Positions 1-7,805 of a stretch of 64,000 nucleotides of DNA are shown one piece after another. Both the position numbers and the translations under genes were made by a program. The DNA is from Pseudomonadota bacterium (lineage in GTDB: Bacteria > Pseudomonadota > Alphaproteobacteria > Acetobacterales > Acetobacteraceae), in the NCBI GenBank assembly GCA_021818505.1, contig JAKADX010000003.1:1-64000 (forward strand), in the 5' to 3' direction. A model generated the notes under the pieces. That model was not told the origin of the DNA. It saw only the letters and a list, made by a program, of their open reading frames with translations, and ran no database searches. How positions within the stretch are numbered: the stretch's first letter is position 1; each line of letters starts with the position of its first letter.

Positions 1-61
1 CGGCCTCCTGCTCGCGCAGAACGCCGATGATCTGTTCCTCGGTGAACCGACTTCGCTTCAT
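1..61 (-). CDS. IS3-family transposase OrfA, N-terminal fragment
   Basis: Reading from the ATG at 61-59 gives MKRSRFTEEQIIGVLREQEA and runs off the left edge. This is the well-known N-terminus of IS3-family OrfA proteins (IS407/ISR11-like groups), the start of the helix-turn-helix that binds the terminal repeats. A GA-rich ribosome-binding stretch (complement of the run of C at 71-75) lies about ten bases upstream of the ATG. In complete elements OrfA is fused to the DDE integrase OrfB by programmed frameshifting. That part cannot be checked here. Only 20 codons are present, but the match to the family start is strong. Confidence 0.8.
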   Translation of the reverse strand, partial: MKRSRFTEEQIIGVLREQEA

Positions 62-127
62 CCATCCGTTCCCCCTCAGGGTCGCGGACTCTATCTCAGC
101 CTGGAGGAGTTTTCGGGGCTCAGGTCA
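1..127 (-). mobile_element. IS3-family insertion sequence, terminal fragment cut by window edge
   Basis: The first 61 bases encode, on the minus strand, the start of an IS3-type OrfA. The non-coding DNA behind that start ends at about position 127 in a sequence that reads TGACCTGAGCCCCGAAAACT on the minus strand. A TG start followed by a C/G-rich stretch is typical of IS3-family terminal repeats, so the element probably ends at 127. The other end, OrfB and any target duplication lie outside the window. The boundary is inferred, because only one inverted repeat is visible. Confidence 0.65.
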
Positions 128-348
128 CAGGCTGCTGAAATTCGGATCCGGCGGCGCCAGTTGAATTGCGATTCCCTGTCTGTCGGTAAGCGGATTGGCA
201 GTGTGGGGATGCGCGGGAGCGATGCGGTCAGCGGCAAGTTGTTCAGTCACGTGAACCTTGAGAAGCGCGTTCCTGCCGATCACCCCCGACGGGTGATCCC
301 TGGGACCGCCACTTGCCCAGCCCAACCTGTTGTGTTAGTTATACTGCC

Positions 349-942
349 ATGCCCTCCGGCCTCCCCACCACCCCAACCGACCGCTTCGCCAGCGTCATCG
401 ACGGGCTGTGCCGGGCGGTGGCCGAGGCGGGCGGGCGGCGGCGGCTCGCCGGGCCGCTGGTCATCCTGATCTGGCGGCACCTGCGCCGCCTCGGCGTCCG
501 CTTCGCCGCCCTGGCCGGGCGGATCGCGGCGGGACGGCAGCGGCGCTTTCCCGCTCGCCGCCGGCCGCGTCCGGCGCCGCGGCGACAGTCGGCGCGGGTG
601 CTGCCGCACGGCCCGGCCTGGCTGGTGCGCCTGGTGCCGCAGGCGAGCGCCTACGGGTCGCAGATGCAGTATCTGCTGGCCGACCCCGACTTTGTCGCCC
701 TGGTGGACGCGGCCCCGCAGGCACGCCGCCTGCTGCGCCCGCTCTGCCGAATGCTGGGGGTCGCCCTGCCCCCGCCGCCGCGCACCGCGCCGCCTGCCCC
801 GCCGCAGGCCGTCACCGCCCCGCCGCAACCGCCGGCCGGTTCCCCGGCACCGTCACCGCCGCCGCGACCGCCTCGCCCGGCGGCGCCCCGCCCCGCCCCG
901 CCCGTCCTCCCCGCCGCCCGGCCGCCGCCGCAACGGGCGTGA
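349..942 (+). CDS. Small arginine- and proline-rich protein of unknown function
   Basis: The 197-residue product has two parts. Residues 1 to about 145 are rich in Arg, Ala and Leu and look helical and strongly basic. The C-terminal ~50 residues are almost entirely Pro, Ala and Arg and are probably disordered. No catalytic motif, signal peptide or clear membrane segment is visible. The ATG at 349 is chosen over a TTG at 313 because the upstream 12 residues look non-coding. From memory, proteins starting like this one (MPSGLPTTPTDRFASVIDG) recur in Acetobacteraceae, often near mobile DNA, and the IS fragment 220 bases upstream would fit. No ribosome-binding site is obvious. I do not assign a function. 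Confidence 0.6.
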   Translation: MPSGLPTTPTDRFASVIDGLCRAVAEAGGRRRLAGPLVILIWRHLRRLGVRFAALAGRIAAGRQRRFPARRRPRPAPRRQSARVLPHGPAWLVRLVPQASAYGSQMQYLLADPDFVALVDAAPQARRLLRPLCRMLGVALPPPPRTAPPAPPQAVTAPPQPPAGSPAPSPPPRPPRPAAPRPAPPVLPAARPPPQRA

Positions 943-1034
943 GCGCCTCAGGGCGACGCGCGACGATGACGTTGCGATGTAGCAATGACATGCCGTGCGC
1001 ATGGCCGCCTGCCGAGCGGCCGCGACGGTCCGCG

Positions 1035-1700
1035 TCAGTCGGCGGCCAGCGCCATCGACCGCGCCGCCATGGTCTTTTTCACGTAGTCCTCGACATGCGC
1101 GGCGATGGCGTCGGCGTGACGGGCGAACACATGGTCCGCGCCGGGGATGATGCGGTAATCGACCTGCACGCCCTTCTGCGTGTTCAGCTTCTCCACCAGC
1201 TTGCGCACCGCCGCCTCCGGCACCAGCTCGTCGCTGTCGCCATGCAGCATCAGCCCGCCGCACGGGCAGGGCGCAAGGAAGCCGAAATCGTAATGATTGG
1301 CCGGCGGTGCCACGCTGACCCAGCCGGAGATTTCCGGCCGGCGCATCAGCAGTTGCATCCCGATGAAGGCGCCGAAGGAATAGCCGGAAATCCACAGACT
1401 GGTCGAACTCGGGTTCACCGCCTGCATCCAGTCCAGCGCCGCCGCGGCGTCGCCGATCTCCCCGATGCCGCCGTCATAGCGGCCCTGGCTGCGCCCGACC
1501 CCGCGGAAGTTGAAGCGCATCACCGAAAAGCCCAGACGCTGGTACGACTGGTACATCGAATAGGCGATGCGGTTGTTCATGGTTCCGCCGTGCAGCGGAT
1601 GCGGATGCAGGATCAGCGCCAGCGGCGCCCCGCTCTCCTTGGAGTGGTGGTAGCGACCCTCCAGCCGGCCATCCGGCCCGGCGAACATCACTTCAGGCAT
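1035..1700 (-). CDS. Alpha/beta hydrolase (COG2945-like)
   Basis: A 221-residue alpha/beta-hydrolase-fold protein with no signal peptide, so probably cytoplasmic. The oxyanion region (HPHPLHGGTMNN, about residues 31-42), the nucleophile elbow GYSFG, an aspartate in LHGDSDELVP and a histidine in PGADHVF give the Ser-Asp-His order of the fold. This compact type is usually annotated as a dienelactone-hydrolase-like or acyl esterase, and the substrate is unknown. The ATG at 1700 directly precedes the conserved start MPEVMFAGPDG. It is transcribed divergently from the cysteine desulfurase operon, with about 500 bases of non-coding DNA between them. Confidence 0.85.
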   Translation of the reverse strand: MPEVMFAGPDGRLEGRYHHSKESGAPLALILHPHPLHGGTMNNRIAYSMYQSYQRLGFSVMRFNFRGVGRSQGRYDGGIGEIGDAAAALDWMQAVNPSSTSLWISGYSFGAFIGMQLLMRRPEISGWVSVAPPANHYDFGFLAPCPCGGLMLHGDSDELVPEAAVRKLVEKLNTQKGVQVDYRIIPGADHVFARHADAIAAHVEDYVKKTMAARSMALAAD

Positions 1701-1911
1701 GACACGACGCGATCCATTCTGCTGCTGTGCCCGCGCCGCCGCGCGGCCGGGCCGAACCATCCCTCGGGCACCCTTCGTACGGCGCCGCCATCATGACCTG
1801 CGCCGGCATCGTCGGCGCTGGCGCGGAACCTGCATGACCAATCCCCATTGAGAAGCTGCAAATAGGTATCGTTCCCCGTTCCGGCCAGTGGCACGATGCA
1901 GGGGCGCGCGT

Positions 1912-1931
1912 ACGTGATAACACGTGATAAC
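1912..1931. repeat. Two abutting copies of ACGTGATAAC
   Basis: Positions 1912-1921 and 1922-1931 are identical 10-base units. The ten-base period places both copies on the same face of the helix, as expected for cooperative regulator binding, but no regulator can be named. It lies 212 bases upstream of the hydrolase start and about 280 bases upstream of the desulfurase start. Confidence 0.6.
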
Positions 1932-2135
1932 GCGCCACGCCCGCCGAAGTGCCCGCCCGGGCGATCCGGTCGCGGCGCGCCCGACCGACCCGCCCGAGGT
2001 GTCCCCTGCCTGGCCGTCACGCGCTCCTCCCCGTCGTCGCCTGGACACGCGGCCCCGGCCCGCCCACATCACGATCACAGGCCGCCCCCGCCGCCGCCGG
2101 GCGGGTCGACGGCCGACTATAGGTCGCGGCGGGTT

Positions 2136-2150
2136 TTTCCCTAAGGGAAA
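2136..2150. promoter_or_regulatory. Perfect palindrome TTTCCCTAAGGGAAA, possible operator of the sulfur-transfer operon
   Basis: Seven-base arms flank a single central base. It sits 60 bases upstream of the first cysteine desulfurase start, in an AT-richer patch of an otherwise GC-rich intergenic region. That position suits an operator or promoter-proximal protein site. The sequence does not match the IscR consensus I know, so the binding protein is not identified. Confidence 0.4.
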
Positions 2151-2209
2151 TGTGGCGTGGCATTCATCTTTTCCGTTCAGCGCGTCATTTCGACAGGCTT
2201 CCTAACCGC

Positions 2210-3298
2210 ATGACCTATCTGGATGCGAACGCCACCGAGCCTGTCCGCCCGGCCGCGCTGGCGGCGGCATTGGCGGCGCTGCAGGCGGTGGGCAACCCCT
2301 CCTCGGTCCACGCCGCCGGCCGTGCCGCGCGCCGCGTGCTGGAGGACGCGCGTGAGCGCCTCGCCGCCCGCTTCGGCGCAGCGCCGGCCGACCTCGTGTT
2401 CACCTCCGGCGGCACCGAGGCGGATGCCTGGGCCATCGCGGCCTTCGGCCGCGGGCGGCGGCTGATCGTCGGCGCAACCGAGCACGACGCCGTGCGCGCC
2501 GCCGCGACGGGGGCGGCGGTGCTGCCGGTGGACGGACAGGGCATCGCCGATCTCGATGCATTGCGCCGCCTGCTGGCCGAGGGCGCGCCGGCGCTGGTCT
2601 GTCTCATGCTCGCCAACAATGAAACCGGGACGATCCAGCCGGTGGCGCAGGCCGCCGCGCTGTGCCGGGACGCAGGGGCGCTGCTGCATGTCGATGCCGT
2701 GCAGGCGGCCGGCCGCATCCCGCTCGATCCGGCCGCCCTCCATGCCGACAGCATCGCCCTGTCGTCGCATAAGCTCGGCGGGCCGCCGGGGGCCGGGGCG
2801 CTGCTGCTGGGGCCGCGCGCCGCGGGGATCATCACGCCGCTGATCGCCGGCGGCGGGCAGGAACGCGGGCGGCGCGGCGGTACCCCGCCGCTGCCCGCGA
2901 TCGCCGGCTTCGCCGCCGCCGCCATCGAGGCGACCGGCGCCGCCGCGCTGTCCGGGTTGCGCGATGCGATCGAGCAGGCGGCGGTCGCGGCAGGCGCCGT
3001 CGTGATCGGTGCCGGCGCGCCACGCCTGCCCAACACCACCTGCCTCGCGCTGCCGGGCGTGCGCGCCGAGACGCAGGTGATCGCGCTCGACCTGGAAGGC
3101 GTGGCGGTCTCCGCCGGGGCGGCGTGCAGTTCCGGCAAGGTGGCGCGCAGCCATGTGCTCGACGCCATGGGCCTCGGCGCTCTGGCCGGGGAGGCGATCC
3201 GCATCTCCCTGCCCTGGTCGGCGACGGCAGCTGACGTGGCGGCCTTCGCGCGCGCCTACCCGCGCGTCGCCGCGCGGCTTTCCCGCGCCGGACACTGA
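2210..3298 (+). CDS. Cysteine desulfurase (NifS/IscS family), first of two
   Basis: A PLP-dependent enzyme (362 residues) that converts L-cysteine to alanine and leaves a persulfide for Fe-S or thiouridine synthesis. The N-terminal YLDANAT motif, the PLP lysine in SSHKLGG (K188) and the active-site cysteine in AACSSGK (C306) are all present. The GGGQE(R)GRRGGT phosphate-binding region also matches the family. The ATG at 2210 aligns with the usual family start. The next gene encodes a second, different desulfurase 15 bases downstream, followed by ferredoxin and mnmA, so an operon is likely. Compared with its neighbour it is shorter and its active-site loop carries SSGK, so the two probably serve different acceptors. 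Confidence 0.9.
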   Translation: MTYLDANATEPVRPAALAAALAALQAVGNPSSVHAAGRAARRVLEDARERLAARFGAAPADLVFTSGGTEADAWAIAAFGRGRRLIVGATEHDAVRAAATGAAVLPVDGQGIADLDALRRLLAEGAPALVCLMLANNETGTIQPVAQAAALCRDAGALLHVDAVQAAGRIPLDPAALHADSIALSSHKLGGPPGAGALLLGPRAAGIITPLIAGGGQERGRRGGTPPLPAIAGFAAAAIEATGAAALSGLRDAIEQAAVAAGAVVIGAGAPRLPNTTCLALPGVRAETQVIALDLEGVAVSAGAACSSGKVARSHVLDAMGLGALAGEAIRISLPWSATAADVAAFARAYPRVAARLSRAGH

Positions 3299-3313
3299 CA
3301 CCATGTGGCCCGG

Positions 3314-4495
3314 ATGACGCCGCGCCCGAACCGTCCGGTCTATCTGGATTGTCAAGCCACCACGCCCTGCGATCCGCGCGTGGTGGCGGGAATGCTCCCC
3401 TGGTTCAATGAAAATTTTGGCAATCCGCACAGCATCGAGCATGTGATGGGCCGCGCAGCGGACGCGGCGGTTGAACAGGCGCGGGGGGCGCTCGCGGCAT
3501 TGATCGGCGCCGATCCGCGTGAGGTGGTGTTCACCTCGGGGGCCACGGAAAGCAACAATCTCGCCATCAAAGGCGCGGCCCGCTTCGCCGCCGCCGAGGG
3601 CGATCCGCGCCGCCGCGTGGTGACGCTCGCCACTGAGCATAAATGCGTCCTGGAAAGTGTGGCCGACCTCGCCGCCGAGGGGTTCGCGCCGGTGGTGCTG
3701 CCGGTGCGCGCCGACGGGCTGCTCGACCCCGACGCTCTGCGCGCGGCGCTCGTCGCGCCGACGCTGCTGGTCAGCGTCATGGCGGTGAACAATGAGATCG
3801 GGGTGGTGCAGGACCTCGCCGCGCTGGCGGCAGCGGCGCATGAACACGGGGCGCTGTTCCACACCGACGCGGCGCAGGCGGTGGGCAGGATCCCGCTCGA
3901 TGTCCGCGCGCTCGGCATCGACCTGCTCTCGGTCAGCGGCCACAAGTTCTATGCGCCCAAGGGGGTCGGCGCGCTCTATGTCCGCCGCCGCCCGCGCGTG
4001 CGGCTCGCCCCCCTGTTCTCCGGCGGCGGGCAGGAGCGCGGACTGCGCTCAGGCACCTTGCCGGCGCCGCTGCTGGTCGGGCTGGGCGAGGCCAGCCGCA
4101 TCGCCGCGGCCGAGATGGACGCCGAGGCCGCGCGCATCGCCGCCCTGCGTGACCGGATGCTGGCGGGGCTGGCGGCGGCGCTGCCGGGCGTGGTGGTGAA
4201 CGGCAGCCGCACCGCGCGCATCCCCGGCAATCTCAGCCTGACTTTCCCGGCCGCGCGCGCCCAGGCGCTGATGGCGGCCTGTCCGGACCTCTGCGTCTCC
4301 ACCGGCTCGGCCTGCGGCGCGGCGGAGGTGGAACCGTCCCATGTGCTGCGCGCGCTGGGCTTAAGCGAGGACGCGGCGCGGCGCACCTTGCGGATCGGGA
4401 TCGGACGCTTTACCTCGCCGGCGGACATCGACTTCGCGGTCGCGGCGCTGGCGGCGGCGCACGCGTCGGTGGCATCGCAGCGGACCGAGGCCTGA
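3314..4495 (+). CDS. Cysteine desulfurase (IscS-like), second of two
   Basis: A 393-residue fold-type I PLP enzyme. Features are [12 protein letters not shown] at the N-terminus, FGNPHS, the ATE(H)K motif, the PLP lysine in GHKFYAP (K211) and the catalytic cysteine in [10 protein letters not shown] (C334), followed by [12 protein letters not shown] as in IscS. An in-frame GTG at 3305 is an alternative start. The ATG at 3303 is out of frame and stops at once, so ATG 3314 is preferred. It lies 15 bases after the first desulfurase and 10 bases before the ferredoxin. It is the better candidate for the general IscS role that hands sulfur to MnmA. Confidence 0.9.
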   Translation: MTPRPNRPVYLDCQATTPCDPRVVAGMLPWFNENFGNPHSIEHVMGRAADAAVEQARGALAALIGADPREVVFTSGATESNNLAIKGAARFAAAEGDPRRRVVTLATEHKCVLESVADLAAEGFAPVVLPVRADGLLDPDALRAALVAPTLLVSVMAVNNEIGVVQDLAALAAAAHEHGALFHTDAAQAVGRIPLDVRALGIDLLSVSGHKFYAPKGVGALYVRRRPRVRLAPLFSGGGQERGLRSGTLPAPLLVGLGEASRIAAAEMDAEAARIAALRDRMLAGLAAALPGVVVNGSRTARIPGNLSLTFPAARAQALMAACPDLCVSTGSACGAAEVEPSHVLRALGLSEDAARRTLRIGIGRFTSPADIDFAVAALAAAHASVASQRTEA

Positions 4496-4505
4496 ATCCA
4501 CGCCC

Positions 4506-4838
4506 ATGCCCAGGATGACGTTCATCGAGCGCGACGGCACGCGCCGCGAGGTGGAGGCCCCGCTCGGCCTCTCGGTGCTGGAGATCGCCCACAAGCACGG
4601 CATCGATATCGAAGGCGCGTGCGAGGGTTCGCTCGCCTGCTCGACCTGCCACGTGATCGTCGATCCGTCGTGGTTCGCGAAGCTGGCGCAGCCGACCGAG
4701 GACGAGGAGGACATGCTCGACCTCGCCTTCGGGCTTGAGAAGACGTCGCGTCTGGGCTGCCAGATCGTGATGACGCCGGCGCTTGACGGGCTGGTGGTGC
4801 GGCTGCCGGCGGGCAGTCGCAACCTGCTCAACGGCTAG
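4506..4838 (+). CDS. fdx: 2Fe-2S ferredoxin of the ISC/adrenodoxin type
   Basis: A 110-residue cytoplasmic electron carrier. The cluster ligands C39, C45, C48 and C85 follow the C-x5-C-x2-C...C pattern of adrenodoxin-like ferredoxins, with the acidic stretch [10 protein letters not shown] between them and RLGCQI around the last cysteine. In the ISC pathway this protein supplies electrons for cluster assembly on the scaffold and for persulfide reduction. Its position between the desulfurases and mnmA supports that role. No IscU, HscA/B or Suf scaffold genes are seen in the window, so the scaffold must be encoded elsewhere. Confidence 0.93.
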   Translation: MPRMTFIERDGTRREVEAPLGLSVLEIAHKHGIDIEGACEGSLACSTCHVIVDPSWFAKLAQPTEDEEDMLDLAFGLEKTSRLGCQIVMTPALDGLVVRLPAGSRNLLNG

Positions 4839-4851
4839 CGGGGCGCCCCCG

Positions 4852-5919
4852 ATGCGGGTGCTGGTGGCGATGTCGGGCGGTGTGGACAGCAGCACGGTGG
4901 CCGGGCTGCTGGCCGAGGCCGGGCACGAGGTGATCGGCGTCACCCTGCAGCTCTACGACCACGGCGCCGCAACCGGGCGCAAGGGCGCCTGTTGCGCCGG
5001 GCAGGACATCCACGACGCCCGCCGCGTCGCCGACCGGCTCGGCATCCCGCACTACGTCATCGACGCCGAGGCGCGGTTCCGTGCCGCCGTGATTGCCGAC
5101 TTCGCCGACAGCTACGCGGGCGGAGAGACCCCGGTGCCCTGCGTGCGCTGCAATCAGACGGTGAAGTTCGCCGACCTGACGGCGCTGGCGCGCGACCTTG
5201 GCTGCGAGCGGCTGGCAACCGGGCACTACGTCCGCCGGATCGACGGCGCCGACGGGCCGGAGCTGCACCGCGCGGTCGATGCCGCGCGCGACCAGAGCTG
5301 GTTCCTGTTCGCCACCACGCCGGCGCAACTGGCGATGAGCCTGTTCCCGCTCGGCACCATGCCGGACAAGGCGGCGGTGCGCGCGGCGGCCGAACGGCTG
5401 GGGCTGCCGGTCGCGGCCAAGCCCGACAGCCAGGACATCTGTTTCGTCCCCGCCGGCAGCTACGCCGACACGGTCGCCAGGCTGCGCCCCGACGCGCTGC
5501 TGCCCGGCGAGATCGTGGCCGAGACCGGCGAGGTGCTGGGTCGCCACGACGGCATCGCGCGCTACACGGTGGGCCAGGCCAAGCGGCTGGGCGCGGCGGC
5601 GCAGGGCGGCGGGGTGCGGCGCGTGGTGGTGGGGCTGGACGCGGCGCGGCGGCGCGTGGTCGTCGGCGCGGCAGGCTCGGGCAGCCGGCATGTCGCCGTG
5701 CGCGAGGTGAACTGGCTCGCCGCGCCGCGCCCCCGCCGCTGCAGCGTGAAGCTGCGCGCGCGCGAGGCGCCTCATCCGGCGGACCTGCTCCCGACCGCCG
5801 AGGGCGCCGAGGTGCGGCTGGACGCGCCGGCACTGGCCGCGCCCGGCCAGGCCTGTGTGTTCTACGATGGCAGCCGTGTGCTTGGCGGCGGTTTCATCCG
5901 CGCCCCCGCTAGCGGCTGA
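4852..5919 (+). CDS. mnmA: tRNA-specific 2-thiouridylase MnmA
   Basis: Adenylates U34 of tRNA-Lys, -Glu and -Gln and replaces the C2 oxygen with sulfur taken from a persulfide chain that starts at IscS. The 355-residue protein has the PP-loop SGGVDSS at residues 8-14. The catalytic pair is C100 in VRCNQTVKF and C197 in SQDICFVP. The tRNA-binding GHY and KPDSQD motifs are present. The start ATG at 4852 gives the standard [10 protein letters not shown] opening. It is 13 bases after fdx, so production is coupled to the desulfurases that supply its sulfur. The tRNA gene 56 bases downstream has its own promoter-like sequence. Confidence 0.95.
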   Translation: MRVLVAMSGGVDSSTVAGLLAEAGHEVIGVTLQLYDHGAATGRKGACCAGQDIHDARRVADRLGIPHYVIDAEARFRAAVIADFADSYAGGETPVPCVRCNQTVKFADLTALARDLGCERLATGHYVRRIDGADGPELHRAVDAARDQSWFLFATTPAQLAMSLFPLGTMPDKAAVRAAAERLGLPVAAKPDSQDICFVPAGSYADTVARLRPDALLPGEIVAETGEVLGRHDGIARYTVGQAKRLGAAAQGGGVRRVVVGLDAARRRVVVGAAGSGSRHVAVREVNWLAAPRPRRCSVKLRAREAPHPADLLPTAEGAEVRLDAPALAAPGQACVFYDGSRVLGGGFIRAPASG

Positions 5920-5927
5920 TGCGGCGG

Positions 5928-5957
5928 TTGACGCGGCTGCCCGCGCGGCGGTATGTG
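5928..5957 (+). promoter_or_regulatory. Possible promoter of tRNA-Met
   Basis: TTGACG (5928-5933) and TATGTG (5952-5957) are separated by 18 bases. The -35 match is good and the -10 match is only fair. Transcription would start near 5964, about ten bases before the mature tRNA. Confidence 0.4.
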
Positions 5958-5974
5958 CGCGCCCTCGGCCGGAT

Positions 5975-6049
5975 GGCGGCGTAGCTCAGCGGTAGAGCAG
6001 GGGAATCATAATCCCTTGGTCGGTGGTTCAAATCCGCCCGCCGCTACCA
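5975..6049 (+). tRNA. tRNA-Met (elongator), anticodon CAU
   Basis: A complete cloverleaf of 75 bases including an encoded CCA. The acceptor GGCGGCG (5975-5981) pairs with CGCCGCT (6039-6045), with a G-U at the first pair, followed by discriminator A6046 and CCA 6047-6049. The D arm is GCTC/GAGC. The anticodon stem GGGGA/TCCCT holds loop ATCATAA with CAT at 6007-6009. The T arm GGTGG/CCGCC holds TTCAAAT. The overall body resembles alphaproteobacterial elongator tRNA-Met rather than initiator tRNA (paired 1-72, G-U) or tRNA-Ile2. Confidence 0.92.
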
Positions 6050-6068
6050 TCTTTCTTGTCGCCGGGCG

Positions 6069-6088
6069 CGCAATGTTATAGCATTGCG
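6069..6088. promoter_or_regulatory. Zur box upstream of znuA
   Basis: CGCAATG and CATTGCG form perfect 7-base arms around TTATAG. The core AATGTTATA-n-CATT closely follows the alphaproteobacterial Zur consensus, built around TGTTATA(A)CA. It lies 23 bases upstream of the znuA start, where bound Zur would block transcription when zinc is plentiful. A zur-type gene sits at the far end of this same operon. Confidence 0.75.
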
Positions 6089-6110
6089 TCATTCCTCCCA
6101 GGAGGCCGTC

Positions 6111-6983
6111 ATGATGCGTCGCTTCGCCCTGGCCGCAGGCGCGTGGGCGCTTGCCGTCGTGGCGGCGGCGCCGGTTCGGGCGGCTTCGCCGGTTGCGATC
6201 GTGGCGGCGGAAAATGTCTACGGCGACGTGGCGGCGCAGCTTGGCGGGCCGGACGTGCGGGTCACCAGCATCCTGTCCCATCCCGACCAGGACCCGCACA
6301 TGTTCGAGGCGAGTCCCTCCGTCGCGCGGGCGGTCGCCGCCGCGCGCGTCGTGATCTACAACGGCATCGGCTACGACCCCTGGATCGAGAAGCTGCTCGG
6401 CGCGGCGGGGGCTGCCGGCCGCCATGTCATTGCGGTCGCCCCGCTCGCCGGCCACAGGACCGGCGACAACCCGCATGTCTGGTACGATCCGGGGACGCTC
6501 CTGGCCCTCGCGGACACCCTCGCAGGCACGCTCGCCAGCATCGACCCGGCGCACGACGCCGCCTTTCGCCAACGTCTCGCGCGGTTCCGGCAATCGGTGC
6601 AGCCGGTCACGGCGAAAATCGCCAGCCTGCGCGCGCGGCTGGCCGGAACGGCGGTGACCGCGACCGAGCCGGTGTTCGGCTATATGCTCGCCGCCCTCGG
6701 GCTGCGCGTGCACAATATGGGCTTTCAGATGGCGGTGATGAACGATACCGAGCCAAGCCCTTCGATGGTCGCGGCGTTCGAGAGCGATCTGCGGACGCAC
6801 GCGGTCCGGCTGCTGATCTACAACAGCCAGGCGACCGGCCCGATGGCCGCGCGCATGGTCGCGCTGGCCCGCGTCGCGCAGGTCCCCGTGGTCGCGGTAA
6901 CGGAGACCGAGCCGCCGGGCATGACCTATCAGGCCTGGATGCTCGCCGTGCTCGACGCGGTCGATCGCGCCTTGCCCGATTAG
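6111..6983 (+). CDS. znuA: Zinc/metal ABC transporter periplasmic binding protein (ZnuA-like)
   Basis: The periplasmic metal receptor of the transporter encoded by the next two genes (290 residues). A signal peptide ending near AAPVRAA precedes the cluster A-I fold. Metal-ligand histidines are visible in SHPDQDPHMFE and NPHVWYDP. The place where classical ZnuA has its third histidine reads TEPVFGY here, and the His-rich loop is absent, so the metal geometry differs from E. coli ZnuA. GGAGG at 6101-6105 supports ATG 6111, with ATG 6114 also possible. The preceding Zur box supports zinc as the substrate. Manganese is the main alternative. Confidence 0.85.
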   Translation: MMRRFALAAGAWALAVVAAAPVRAASPVAIVAAENVYGDVAAQLGGPDVRVTSILSHPDQDPHMFEASPSVARAVAAARVVIYNGIGYDPWIEKLLGAAGAAGRHVIAVAPLAGHRTGDNPHVWYDPGTLLALADTLAGTLASIDPAHDAAFRQRLARFRQSVQPVTAKIASLRARLAGTAVTATEPVFGYMLAALGLRVHNMGFQMAVMNDTEPSPSMVAAFESDLRTHAVRLLIYNSQATGPMAARMVALARVAQVPVVAVTETEPPGMTYQAWMLAVLDAVDRALPD

Positions 6984-6986
6984 CAC

Positions 6987-7805
6987 GTGAGCGCGATCAT
7001 CCTGCGCGACGTTCGCCTCGCCCTCGGCGGACGCGTGGTGCTCGACCGCGTCAGCCTTGACATCCCGGCGGGCGCCTTCGTGGGCGTGCTGGGGCCGAAC
7101 GGAGCCGGCAAGACCACGCTGCTGCGCGCCGTGCTGGGGCTCGTGCCGCCGCGGCAGGGCACGCTGCGCGTGCTCGGGCAGCCGCCGTCGCGCGGCAATG
7201 CGGCGATCGGCTACATGCCGCAGGCGCGCGGGCTTCTCGCCACGCTGCCGCTGCGCGGCTGGGACTTTGTCGCCGGCGCGGTGAACGGCCACCGCCTGGG
7301 CCTGCCGGTGCTCGGCAAGCTGGAGCGGGCGGAGGTGGACCGGGTGCTCGATCTGGTCGGCGCGGGCGCGCTCGCGCGTCGGCCGCTTACGGACCTCTCG
7401 GGCGGGGAGCGGCAGCGGCTGTTGCTGGCGCAGGCGCTGATCGGCCGCCCGCGGCTGCTGCTGCTCGATGAGCCGCTGATCAGCCTCGACCCGCATCACC
7501 AGCACGGCGTCGTGGACCTGGTGAAGTCCGTGCAGCGCGAGCTTGGCGTCACCGTGCTGTTCAGCGCCCATGAACTCAACCCGCTGCTCGGCGCGCTCGA
7601 CCTCGTGCTTTATCTCGGCGGCGGGCAGGCGGCGCTGGGCACGGTCGAGGAAGTCATCACCGGCCCGGTCCTGTCGCGACTCTATGGCGCGCCGATCGAC
7701 GTGGTGCGGCTGGGCGGCCGCATCTTCGTCATGTCTGGTGGCCACGACATGGAGCACGACGCCCACCGGCATGATGTGGCGGAAGCGGGACACGATCATG
7801 CTTGA
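6987..7805 (+). CDS. znuC: Zinc/metal ABC transporter ATP-binding protein (ZnuC-like)
   Basis: A cytoplasmic ATPase of 272 residues powering metal uptake. Walker A is GPNGAGKTT (residues 36-44), the signature is LSGGERQR, Walker B is LLLLDEP, and the switch histidine is in FSAHEL. It starts with GTG three bases after znuA. The C-terminus carries an unusual tail with six histidines alternating with acidic residues (GHDMEHDAHRHD...GHDHA), probably able to bind zinc. Its stop overlaps the start of the permease gene by eight bases, indicating translational coupling. Confidence 0.9.
   Translation: MSAIILRDVRLALGGRVVLDRVSLDIPAGAFVGVLGPNGAGKTTLLRAVLGLVPPRQGTLRVLGQPPSRGNAAIGYMPQARGLLATLPLRGWDFVAGAVNGHRLGLPVLGKLERAEVDRVLDLVGAGALARRPLTDLSGGERQRLLLAQALIGRPRLLLLDEPLISLDPHHQHGVVDLVKSVQRELGVTVLFSAHELNPLLGALDLVLYLGGGQAALGTVEEVITGPVLSRLYGAPIDVVRLGGRIFVMSGGHDMEHDAHRHDVAEAGHDHA

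Larger units (their letters stand above)
1701..2209. other. Long intergenic region between divergent hydrolase and sulfur-transfer operons
   Basis: No convincing gene is present in these 509 bases. They must carry the promoters of both flanking units. Visible elements are a perfect tandem repeat of a 10-mer (1912-1931), a perfect 15-base palindrome (2136-2150), and the near-palindrome GACTATAGGTC just before it. No strong -35/-10 pair could be recognised. Confidence 0.6.

Noticed and set aside
128-348. Short open frames between the IS end and the first gene
   Set aside because: They lack ribosome-binding sites, recognisable sequence and codon bias. I see no gene or structured RNA here.
971-990. 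Possible Zur-like inverted repeat (TTGC-GATGTA-GCAA)
   Set aside because: Only four-base perfect arms, no TGTTATA core, and no metal-related gene downstream.
5975-6049. tRNA-Ile2 (lysidine-modified CAU anticodon) or initiator tRNA-Met
   Set aside because: Stem sequences and the 1-72 pairing resemble elongator tRNA-Met. The initiator features (mismatched 1-72, three G-C pairs at the anticodon stem base before the loop) are absent.
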